Assembly: GCA_035541875.1 (NCBI GenBank)
Contig: DATKML010000014.1
Coordinates: 69,545-133,544 of the forward strand
Origin: JAJPHI01 sp035541875
GTDB lineage: Bacteria > Desulfobacterota > Binatia > Binatales > Binataceae
Reading direction: 5' to 3'
Length of the DNA stretch: 64,000 nucleotides
Made by a program: the position numbers and the translations under genes. The stretch's first letter is position 1. Every line of letters begins with the position of its first letter. Shown here one piece after another: positions 51,445-59,136 of this stretch. The notes under the pieces were generated by a model that ran no database searches, was not told where the DNA came from, and saw nothing but the letters and a program-made list of their open reading frames with translations.

Positions 51445-52329
51445 ATGAAAGTAGGTCTTTTTGCGGTGGGCACTGGTCGGATGGCTGGTGGTGGTTTGCT
51501 CAAAACCGTCGCGACGAATGCTGAGCGGATGGGGTTCTCGACGCTCTGGGTGCCGGAGCACGTCGTGCTGCTCGACAAGTACGCGTCGAAGTATCCGTAC
51601 TCCAACGATGGCGCATTGCCGGCGCAGACCAACGCGCCAATCTTCGATCCATTTATCTCGCTCTCCACGATGGCTGCGGTCACTTCGAAGATTCGCCTCG
51701 CTACCGGCATCTGCCTGGTGCCGGAGCATAATCCGCTGGTACTTGGCAAAGTGGTGGCGACGCTCGATTTCCTGAGCGGTGGTCGTGTGGTGCTCGGCGT
51801 AGGTATCGGATGGCTGGAAGAAGAGTTTCAGGCGATCGGGATTCCATGGGATCGTCGCACCGCCCGGACCCGCGAATGTATCGACGCGATGCGTAATCTA
51901 TGGAGCCAGGACGTCAGCGCCTACAGCGGCGAGTTCGTAAAGTTCGATGGGGTACGCAGCTTTCCGAAGCCGGCGCGCGGTGCCAATGTTCCGATCTTTT
52001 TCGGCGGTGAGAGCGCTCCGGCGCTGCGACGTGTCGCGGAGTACGGCACCGGATGGGTCGGGTTTAATCTCACGCCGGACGAGGCCGCCGCGAAGATCAA
52101 ACGGATCGAGGAGTTGCTCGCAGCGAACGGTCGTAAACGATCTGACGTCGAACTGGCCGTATCGCCATATACCAAGAAAGTGACGCCCGACGATCTGAAG
52201 CGTTATCGCGATGCGGGAGTCGACGAGGTCGTGCTCGTGAGCCTGCGTCCACCGCGCGAAGAAGCCGAGACGATCAAGGATATTGAGCAGATCTCACGCG
52301 ATTGGGTTGAACCCGCCGCGCGACTGTAG
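51445..52329 (+). CDS. LLM-class F420-dependent oxidoreductase (TIGR03619-like), tandem copy 1
   Basis: From ATG 51445 (GGTGGAGGT Shine-Dalgarno at 51432-51440) the 294-residue protein has the F420-type signature: MKVGLFAVGTGRMAGGGLLKTVATNAERMGFSTLWVPEHVVLLDKYASKYPYS, KIRLATGICLVPEHNPLVLGKVVATLDFLSGGRVVLGVGIGWLEEEFQAIGIP and VPIFFGGESAPALRRVAEYGTGWVGFNL. It is closely similar along its whole length to the next gene, so the two arose by tandem duplication. The open frame before 51445 crosses a palindromic repeat and is not coding. Confidence 0.88.
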   Translation: MKVGLFAVGTGRMAGGGLLKTVATNAERMGFSTLWVPEHVVLLDKYASKYPYSNDGALPAQTNAPIFDPFISLSTMAAVTSKIRLATGICLVPEHNPLVLGKVVATLDFLSGGRVVLGVGIGWLEEEFQAIGIPWDRRTARTRECIDAMRNLWSQDVSAYSGEFVKFDGVRSFPKPARGANVPIFFGGESAPALRRVAEYGTGWVGFNLTPDEAAAKIKRIEELLAANGRKRSDVELAVSPYTKKVTPDDLKRYRDAGVDEVVLVSLRPPREEAETIKDIEQISRDWVEPAARL

Positions 52330-52340
52330 GACGCAGCCGA

Positions 52341-52456
52341 GATTCTTCGCTTCGCATGTCCTTCGGCATCGCTCAGGGCATGCTTCGCTCAGAATGACTT
52401 GAGGTGTTTGGCCACTTGGATCAGGCGTCAAGTCATCCTGAGCGGAGCGAAGGATC
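52341..52456. repeat. Long intergenic hairpin of the TCATCCTGAGCGAAGCGAAGG type
   Basis: CGCTCAGAATGACTTGA (52386-52402) pairs with TCAAGTCATCCTGAGCG (52428-52444) at 16 of 17 bases, and the outer parts GATTCTTCGCTTCGC (52341-52355) and GCGGAGCGAAGGATC (52442-52456) also pair. The element fills most of the gap between the tandem luciferase-like genes. This sequence family occurs between genes in many bacterial genomes. It could act as a transcript stabiliser or a non-autonomous mobile repeat. Confidence 0.7.
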
Positions 52457-52507
52457 GCGCCTCGGGCGAAGCAAGGTAACGCTTACAACACAAGGAGCAC
52501 ACAATTC

Positions 52508-53389
52508 ATGGACGTTGGTTATTTCGCAATTGGTATCGGACCGCTGACTACTCCCGAATGGGTTAAGCCGGTCGCGGTGACCGCCGAAGGACTCGGCTTT
52601 TCCAGTATCTGGGCTCCTGAGCATGTCGTACTGCTCGAACAGTACGCCTCGAAGTATCCGTACTCCGCTGGCGAATTTCCGATGCCAACCGATACGCCGT
52701 TCGCCGACCCTTTTACCACGTTGGCCTTTGCTGCGGCGTATACCAGCAAGATCAAAATCGCGACCGGCATCTGTCTGGTGCCGGAGCATAATCCGCTGGT
52801 ACTGGCCAAGACGGTCGCGACGCTCGATCGCATGAGCGGTGGCCGCTTTATTCTGGGCGTCGGTATCGGATGGCTGGCGGAGGAGTTCCAGGCCCTGGGT
52901 CTGACCTTCGATCGTAGGGCGCAGCGCACGCGTGAGTATATCGACGTGATGCGCAAGCTGTGGAGCGAATCGAAGAGTTCCCATAGCGGCGAGTTCGTTA
53001 GCTTCCCGAGCGTGCAGAGCTATCCCAAACCGCACAATAATCGCAGCGTGCCAGTGTGGTTCGGTGGCGAGAGTGGTCCCGCCTTGCGTCGTGTCGGCGA
53101 ATACGGCGACGGGTGGGTCGGGTTCAACCTGACTCCTGACGAAGCTGCGCCGAAGATCAAGCGGATCGAAGAGGTTCTCAAGGCCAACGGGCGCAAGCGT
53201 TCGGATGTCTATCTCTCGGTGTCGCCGTACGGGAAGAAGATTACGACCGATGATCTCAAGCGCTATCGCGACGCCGGTGCCGATGAAGTCGTGCTGGTCG
53301 TTTTCGATATCCCGTCGACGGTGACGGATCTCACCGCACGCATGGAGCAGATGGCCAAGGATTTCGTCGAGCCCGCCGCGAAGCTGTAA
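52508..53389 (+). CDS. LLM-class F420-dependent oxidoreductase (TIGR03619-like), tandem copy 2
   Basis: The 293-residue protein (MDVGYFAIGIGPLTTPEWVKPVAVTAEGLGFSSIWAPEHVVLLEQYASKYPYS...) shares nearly every family segment with the preceding gene, including ATGICLVPEHNPLVLAKTVATLDRMSGGRFILGVGIGWLAEEFQALGL and VPVWFGGESGPALRRVGEYGDGWVGFNLTPDEAAPKIKRIEEVLKANGRKRSD. Differences cluster in the first 40 and last 30 residues, which may alter substrate choice. It ends 3 bp from the convergent SDR gene. Confidence 0.88.
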   Translation: MDVGYFAIGIGPLTTPEWVKPVAVTAEGLGFSSIWAPEHVVLLEQYASKYPYSAGEFPMPTDTPFADPFTTLAFAAAYTSKIKIATGICLVPEHNPLVLAKTVATLDRMSGGRFILGVGIGWLAEEFQALGLTFDRRAQRTREYIDVMRKLWSESKSSHSGEFVSFPSVQSYPKPHNNRSVPVWFGGESGPALRRVGEYGDGWVGFNLTPDEAAPKIKRIEEVLKANGRKRSDVYLSVSPYGKKITTDDLKRYRDAGADEVVLVVFDIPSTVTDLTARMEQMAKDFVEPAAKL

Positions 53390-53392
53390 GTG

Positions 53393-54151
53393 CTACCGCG
53401 CGGTGAGGCCGCCGTCGACCGGGATCGCCGCGCCGGTTACGAACGACGACGCATCGGAGAAGAGCCAAGCTACGGCGGTCCCGATTTCTTCGGGCCGCCC
53501 AGCGCGGCCGATCGGTTCAGCCGAGAGCAAAGTGTTCTTGGTCGCTTCGTCCTTCATCCATTCGACGATCGGGGGTGTCGCGATCACGCCGGGACAGATC
53601 GCGTTGATGCGAATCTTCTTCTCGGCATACTCGACAGCTGCGGTCTGCGTGATTCCGATTACGCCGTGCTTGGCGGCCGCATAGGCGCCCATCCGGGGTT
53701 GCGCGAGTAGCCCCGCAGTTGAGGCGGTATTCACGATCACGCCGCCACCCTGCTTGAGCATCTGCCGAATCTCATACTTCATGCAGAGCCAAACGCCCTT
53801 GAGATCGACAGCGAGGGTTTTGTCCCAGTTCTCTTCGGTGTCGTCGGCAGTCATAGCGATGAGCCCACTGATGCCGGCGTTATTAAAAGCACCGTCGAGC
53901 CGACCCCATTTGCGGACCGCCATATCGACCAGCGCTTCGACATCGGCAGCGCGTGAGACATCGGCCTTGCCGAAGTCGGCTTCGCCCCCCGCCTGCTCGA
54001 TCAGCTGAACGGTCTCTTCGCCGCGCCGCGTCGAAATATCCGAGACCAGGACTTTAGCTCCTTCGCGCGCTAATACGATCGCTGTCGCGCGGCCGATTCC
54101 GCCACCGGCGCCGGTGACGAGTGAGACTTTGTCTTGAAGTAGTGATGCCAT
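53393..54151 (-). CDS. SDR-family oxidoreductase
   Basis: The 252-residue classical SDR has TGAGGGIGRATAIVLA, NNAGISG, NTASTAG with the catalytic Ser, YAAAKHGVIGITQ (YxxxK) and INAICPGVIATP. It is the last gene of the minus-strand cluster that includes Rieske oxygenase subunits, so it may dehydrogenate the cis-diol or another alcohol made by that oxygenase. This is inferred from context. Confidence 0.9.
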   Translation of the reverse strand: MASLLQDKVSLVTGAGGGIGRATAIVLAREGAKVLVSDISTRRGEETVQLIEQAGGEADFGKADVSRAADVEALVDMAVRKWGRLDGAFNNAGISGLIAMTADDTEENWDKTLAVDLKGVWLCMKYEIRQMLKQGGGVIVNTASTAGLLAQPRMGAYAAAKHGVIGITQTAAVEYAEKKIRINAICPGVIATPPIVEWMKDEATKNTLLSAEPIGRAGRPEEIGTAVAWLFSDASSFVTGAAIPVDGGLTAR

Positions 54152-54163
54152 GTTTTCTCCACC

Positions 54164-54694
54164 CTAGAGCAGAAACGCCATATTGAACTGCGGCAGATCG
54201 GCAGTGACTAACTCGACGATCTTTTCATCCATCCGGAGCGAACCGTCGATCCGACGTAATCTATGAGTGACGCGGCCCGGCCAAATCCGTAAGTCCTGCG
54301 TTGCCTGCGCGGAGACTTCGTACAGTACGAAATTGGATCCGACCGTGAAGGTCCCCGCAGCTTCATCAGCGGCGAGAATCTCGACGTTCGAGATAACCCG
54401 CCGCATTGGCGACACCGGGGTTTGCGAGTGACGCAACCCTGTCTGGAGTTGTTTGATTCGCGTACCGAGACGCGTGCGATTATCGTTGATATACGAAAGA
54501 CGCGTAGCCGGATCGTAATCCGCCGGACCCTTGGGCACCCAATAGTGCATCGCGTCGGTGACGAGTGCTTCCCATTCCGCGTAGCGTGATTCATCGGCAA
54601 GGCGCGCTTCGAGATACAGGAAGGCCTCGATTTCGCGATACGTCGCCTCGCTGACCGTTACTGATCGCGATGCAGGAGTCCCTGTCTCAGCCAC
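54164..54694 (-). CDS. Aromatic-ring-hydroxylating dioxygenase beta (small) subunit
   Basis: The 176-residue protein has the SnoaL-like fold of Rieske oxygenase beta subunits: EIEAFLYLEARLADESRYAEWEALVTDAMHYWVP, LSYINDNRTRLGTRIKQLQTG, PMRRVISNVEI and the end RWGR-like GRVTHRLRRIDGSLRMDEKIVEL. It is structural in the alpha3-beta3 complex. It overlaps the alpha subunit gene by 8 nt and precedes the SDR gene. Confidence 0.92.
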   Translation of the reverse strand: MAETGTPASRSVTVSEATYREIEAFLYLEARLADESRYAEWEALVTDAMHYWVPKGPADYDPATRLSYINDNRTRLGTRIKQLQTGLRHSQTPVSPMRRVISNVEILAADEAAGTFTVGSNFVLYEVSAQATQDLRIWPGRVTHRLRRIDGSLRMDEKIVELVTADLPQFNMAFLL

Positions 54695-55964
54695 GACGTT
54701 CCATCATCAACCGGTATTGGCGCCAGAAGGCTCGATTGGTGACCTCATCGCTGACGTGACCGAAGCGATTGCCCTGGCTGTCGCGCTGCTCGCGCTTCAT
54801 GCCGCGGCTCAGATCGACCCATCCGGGAGTCCCACCGTTGCGAGGGATACCTAGGCTCTCGCCTTCAAAGCCAGCCTGCATCCGCTCTGCCGTCACGGCG
54901 TCGTCGGCAACGATAAAACTGGCTGGACCGATCGCCGCCTCTGATTGGCGCAGCAAACGACGATTGAATTGTTCGTCCACGCCCTCAAACTGCACTGCGG
55001 TGTGGTAATGGACGGTCGTGTTCACCGCCAAGGGCTCGACGCGCGCGAGGTTCAGTTCGCCGAGGAAGAGATTCGGAAAAATGAACGCATGCGGCGGCCC
55101 GTTCCAGAGCAGTCTTTTGGCGCGCTCTTCGCCGTAGCTGCGGACCATCGCTGCGCGATAATCGCTCACCTTGTCCGGTGTCACGCCCAGCCACGACATC
55201 TCGGCTTTGAAGCTGGGTCGCATGTCGAGTTCCGAATGGCCGCGCCCATAATCCACGGCGCGCGATTCGTTGTTGGTCTCGCCGCCGATAATCGTGTCCT
55301 CGTAATAGCTGGTCGTCGTCTTCAGCATCGAAGCGTGGACGAAGTCGACGTGATAGCCATCCTCGTCACTCTCCGGCCACATCTTCCAGTTCGATTCGAT
55401 CCGATGCCCGATCCATCCGGCGCTGATCCGGATCTTCCCGGTGGGCGAGAGGTCGCACAGACGATCGATTAGCTCCGAACCTCCGACCCCGAGATGGTCC
55501 GACAGGGGACCGGCATCGCCCGAGAGATTGGCGAAGACGAAGCCCCGATACATTTCGACCGCGCGGGGACGATCGAGTCCGAGTTCACTGCGCTGCCGTT
55601 CAAAGCCGCCCTTGTACGGGACTCCCTTGAGTTCGCCGTCGAGTCCGAAGGTCCATCCATGATAGGTGCACTGGAACGAGCGGCTATTGCCACGCTCTTG
55701 CCAGCAAAGTGCTGCGCCGCGATGCGCACAGCGGTTGCTGACGACACGCAGGACTCCATCGAGACCACGCGCCATGATAACCGGCTCAAGGCCAATCCTG
55801 CGGGTTACCCAATCGCCGGGCTTGGGCACTTCCGACTCGTGCCCGACGAAGACCCATCCGCGCCGGAAGATCCTGTCCATCTCATCGGCGTACGCGCTGG
55901 GGTTGGTGTAGAGGCTACCGTGGATCCGCTCCTCTTGAATCAATGCGCCGTAATCGATGCTCAC
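54687..55964 (-). CDS. Rieske aromatic-ring-hydroxylating oxygenase alpha subunit
   Basis: The 425-residue protein has the Rieske cluster motif CAHRGAALCWQERGNSRSFQCTYHGWTF (CxH...CxxH, about residues 77-104). A catalytic non-haem iron site is likely in the ESDEDGYHVDFVHASML region (D..H....H). Substrate specificity cannot be read from sequence, but the presence of the beta subunit gene marks a two-subunit ring-hydroxylating oxygenase. No dedicated ferredoxin or reductase gene is seen nearby, so electron donors must come from elsewhere. Confidence 0.93.
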   Translation of the reverse strand: MSIDYGALIQEERIHGSLYTNPSAYADEMDRIFRRGWVFVGHESEVPKPGDWVTRRIGLEPVIMARGLDGVLRVVSNRCAHRGAALCWQERGNSRSFQCTYHGWTFGLDGELKGVPYKGGFERQRSELGLDRPRAVEMYRGFVFANLSGDAGPLSDHLGVGGSELIDRLCDLSPTGKIRISAGWIGHRIESNWKMWPESDEDGYHVDFVHASMLKTTTSYYEDTIIGGETNNESRAVDYGRGHSELDMRPSFKAEMSWLGVTPDKVSDYRAAMVRSYGEERAKRLLWNGPPHAFIFPNLFLGELNLARVEPLAVNTTVHYHTAVQFEGVDEQFNRRLLRQSEAAIGPASFIVADDAVTAERMQAGFEGESLGIPRNGGTPGWVDLSRGMKREQRDSQGNRFGHVSDEVTNRAFWRQYRLMMERRG

Positions 55965-56024
55965 GCGATTACCCTCACTGAACGAGCCGCTGCTCGGCTC
56001 GGGGATGCTGTACCTAAAGGTAGT

Positions 56025-56795
56025 TTACCGCGCTGTCATGGCTCCATCGACCGGCATCGCACATCCGGTGACGAACGACGCATAATCAGACAACAGCCAC
56101 GTCGCAGCCTCGGCAATCTCCTGCGGCTGACCCAGGCGGGCGACAGGTTCCGTGCTCACCAGGATATCCTTAAGCCTCGGATGCGACCCGACCATTCCAC
56201 CGACCATCGGGGTGTCGATTACACCGGGGCATACGGCGTTGATGCGAATATTGTTGCGCGCATATTCGAGCGCGGCAGTCTTGGTGAGTCCGATGACGCC
56301 GTGCTTCGACGCGGTATAAGCGGGCATCCCGTGCGAGCCGACGAGGCCTGCGGCGGATGCTGTATTGACGATCGCTCCACCGGATCCCTGCTTCACCATC
56401 TGCAGGATCTCGTACTTCATGCACAGCCATACGCCGCGCAGATTTACCGCCATGATACGGTCGAAGTTGTCTTCGGTGTCTTCTGCCGTTTTCGCGAGTT
56501 TGCCCGAGATCCCGGCGTTGTTGAACGCACAGTCGAGGCGGCCGAAATGCTTTACCGCAGTCGCGACGAGCGCTTCCGCTTCCGATGCCTTGGAGACGTC
56601 GCAGCGGATGAAGGCTGCCTCGCCACCGGCGCTCTTGACCAGCTTTACGGTTTCGTTGCCGCCGCCCTCGACGACATCCGCGACGAGAACTTTGGCTCCC
56701 TCACGTGCGAACGCGAGCGCGGCGGCGCGCCCGATTCCTGACGCCGCTCCAGTAACCAGAGCGGCTTTGCCCTGCAACAATCCCGGCATTTGCAA
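56025..56795 (-). CDS. SDR-family oxidoreductase
   Basis: The 256-residue classical SDR has TGAASGIGRAAALAFA, NNAGISG, NTASAAG, YTASKHGVIGLTK and INAVCPGVIDTP. It is clearly paralogous to the SDR at 53393, sharing AVNLRGVWLCMKYEILQMVKQG-type segments, so the oxygenase genes are flanked by two related dehydrogenases. It lies 60 bp upstream of the Rieske alpha gene. Confidence 0.9.
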   Translation of the reverse strand: MQMPGLLQGKAALVTGAASGIGRAAALAFAREGAKVLVADVVEGGGNETVKLVKSAGGEAAFIRCDVSKASEAEALVATAVKHFGRLDCAFNNAGISGKLAKTAEDTEDNFDRIMAVNLRGVWLCMKYEILQMVKQGSGGAIVNTASAAGLVGSHGMPAYTASKHGVIGLTKTAALEYARNNIRINAVCPGVIDTPMVGGMVGSHPRLKDILVSTEPVARLGQPQEIAEAATWLLSDYASFVTGCAMPVDGAMTAR

Positions 56796-56851
56796 ACTCC
56801 TCAGACTATGTTGCGGCTCAAGGTAAGCCGCCGCGTCAGAGATAGCAAATC

Positions 56852-58846
56852 TCAGCGGTGAGAGAGAACCTCAGGCGGTTTAGTAGCAGCCGCTTCTTCG
56901 AGCGATTCGGCGGCGCGATGCGGCACGGGGCATCCGGCGCAGGCAAAGCTCTCGAGATATTTGTTTTGAAACGCGAGCCACGCTTCGAGTCGGAGCCGGT
57001 CGCGCGCCATCATTGAGGCAAACTGCGGGTCGGACGAGAGGTCGTGCGCCTCATCAAAGTCGTTACGGACGTTGTACAGTTCGTGCCGATCTCGGGTGTA
57101 GTTCTGGATATAGACGTAGTCGCCCTCGGCGAGGCCGAGCCGGAAGTCACCTGCGATCGAAAAGAGATACGCTCGCGTCGGTCGTTTTGCGGCGAAAAGA
57201 CTGGTTCCCTGCCATGCGGCGGGTTGATCGATGCCAAGTACGTCCAGAATCGTCGGCGCGATATCCAGTTGCCGAGCGAGATCGTGGCGATCGATCCGGT
57301 TCGGGATCAGCGCCGGATTCACGAACATCAGGGGGATACGGACTTCCTCGTTGTAAACCGAAAAGTTGTGCACCGACTGCCCGTGCTCTTCAAAAGCTTC
57401 GCCGTGGTCGCCGGTGATTACCAGCAGCGTATTATCGACCAAACCCTCGCGCTTGAGTTCCTCGGTCAGTTGTCCGATCACCTGATCGGTCCATGCGATT
57501 GAGTTGAGATAACGATTCCGCACCCGCTCGTCGGTGTACTTATGATCGTTCGGCGACAGGTAGGGGTTGTGAGTATCGCGCGTCCAGATCGCGACGAAAA
57601 ACGGATGGTCCTGATGATGTCGAATCCAGTTGAAGGTGGCTGGGACCAATTCGCCATCGCGCGGCCGTATATCGTCCTCGGACCGTGCGATTACATCGTC
57701 GAAGCCGGCATTCTCCAGGAAGGAGAGATTGCCGTCGAAATCGATCAGACCGCCGTGGACAAACGCACTTTGATAGCCGTGGGCTTTCAGCACGGCAGGC
57801 AAGCCCGGTACTCGAATCGTCGGCTCCTGCCGCGGCAGGGTTTTCCAATCATGATCGGGATAGAGCGACGCGAACATGCCGGCCATCGCTGCCGACGAGA
57901 AGGGCTGCGAGACATAGGTGTTGTCGTAAACGATACCGTGCGCGGCCAGTTGCTCCATCACGGGACTGTCAGGGTAGGGCGCTCCGGTGAGTTGCAGATT
58001 CTTCGCACCTACCGATTCCATCACGAAAAGAATCACATTCATCGGCTTGCCCGATGCGGGTACGCGCGGTAGGGCGCTGAAAGCTTTGTCGCGAGCCACA
58101 TCCTTGGGTTGAACGGCCGGATGAAAGTCTTCGAAATAGGCGCTTGGGATACTGCCCGTAACCGTCGGGCGAGGCGCCTGAACGACGGACTCGATAAAGG
58201 CCCACTCCGGATTCTCCACGCCCGAGATGAAATGCACGTGGCGCGTGACCCACAGATGGGAACCAATGACATAGAGGCCGATAACCGCTACACCCGAGAC
58301 CGAGTAAACCTTGCTGTGCAGCTGGTGGAGCAGATGGGGTGTGCAGCGCCATAGCAAATACGCAAGAACCACCACCAGAAGTACATTGGCAGGCAGCGAG
58401 AGTACTTCGCCGGTGAGATCACCTCGCACCGAAGCCTGCACGCCGCGCGCGCTGTCGGACAGCAGGATAAGCCGATAGGTCAGGGGACTGCGGATATACC
58501 AGAAGACGATCGCCGCGATCGACGTATAAAGGGCGAGGAAGAGACACAAGGACCATCCGGTGATCTCGACGATTCGGCCACCGATACGCCATCTGCGGAC
58601 CAACCGCAGGGCGAAGTGCAGGCCGCCTCCGAGGACTACCAGCGCCAGGATGTCCTGATAGAAGAGCAGCGGATAGTGACTCTTTAGATGAGCGATACGC
58701 AGGATCTGCGCACGGGTGGCAATCACCATCAACGCAAGTGCGATCATGAGGGCGAACAGGCGCAATTCGCGACGCGTCTCGCGATCCGGAGCGGTGGCGT
58801 CGACGCTTGGCGACCCTGGTTGCAGGTCGGGGATCGAAGTTGCCAT
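56852..58846 (-). CDS. Membrane-anchored sulfatase-family protein (LTA synthase-like topology)
   Basis: The 664-residue protein has about five transmembrane segments in the first 200 residues, then an alkaline-phosphatase/sulfatase domain from about 265 (MNVILFVMESVGAKNLQLTGAPYPDSPVMEQLAAHGIVYDNTYVSQPFSSAAMAGMFASLYPD). It includes WTRDTHNPYLSP, VITGDHGEAFEEHGQSVHNFSVYNEEVRIPLMF with metal-binding DH...H, and TILDVLG. The formylglycine motif CxPxR is absent; QPFSS occupies that place, so Ser is the likely nucleophile. This fits phospho- or alcohol-transferases or hydrolases acting outside the membrane. It ends with a CAGCP motif. Confidence 0.83.
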   Translation of the reverse strand: MATSIPDLQPGSPSVDATAPDRETRRELRLFALMIALALMVIATRAQILRIAHLKSHYPLLFYQDILALVVLGGGLHFALRLVRRWRIGGRIVEITGWSLCLFLALYTSIAAIVFWYIRSPLTYRLILLSDSARGVQASVRGDLTGEVLSLPANVLLVVVLAYLLWRCTPHLLHQLHSKVYSVSGVAVIGLYVIGSHLWVTRHVHFISGVENPEWAFIESVVQAPRPTVTGSIPSAYFEDFHPAVQPKDVARDKAFSALPRVPASGKPMNVILFVMESVGAKNLQLTGAPYPDSPVMEQLAAHGIVYDNTYVSQPFSSAAMAGMFASLYPDHDWKTLPRQEPTIRVPGLPAVLKAHGYQSAFVHGGLIDFDGNLSFLENAGFDDVIARSEDDIRPRDGELVPATFNWIRHHQDHPFFVAIWTRDTHNPYLSPNDHKYTDERVRNRYLNSIAWTDQVIGQLTEELKREGLVDNTLLVITGDHGEAFEEHGQSVHNFSVYNEEVRIPLMFVNPALIPNRIDRHDLARQLDIAPTILDVLGIDQPAAWQGTSLFAAKRPTRAYLFSIAGDFRLGLAEGDYVYIQNYTRDRHELYNVRNDFDEAHDLSSDPQFASMMARDRLRLEAWLAFQNKYLESFACAGCPVPHRAAESLEEAAATKPPEVLSHR

Positions 58847-58971
58847 AGCTTCTCTAAGGCTAATCCACCGGTCCGCGATGCGGCTATGATTTTTTTTCGC
58901 TTCAGCAGAGCCAATCGCAGTTCGCTACTGGCGAGTCAGACGGCCCTGAGGCATACTGCGATACTCGACGC

Positions 58972-59063
<92 letters not shown>

Positions 59064-59136
59064 ACCCCTCTGAACAATTATGCTTCCTTGACCTGGGTCT
59101 GGCCTGCGGACGGCAGATCGCGAAATCATTACTATA

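Noticed and set aside
58860..58896. Possible terminator with a T-run at 58889-58896
   Set aside because: The only hairpin nearby has a 4-bp stem, and there is no + strand gene upstream for it to serve.
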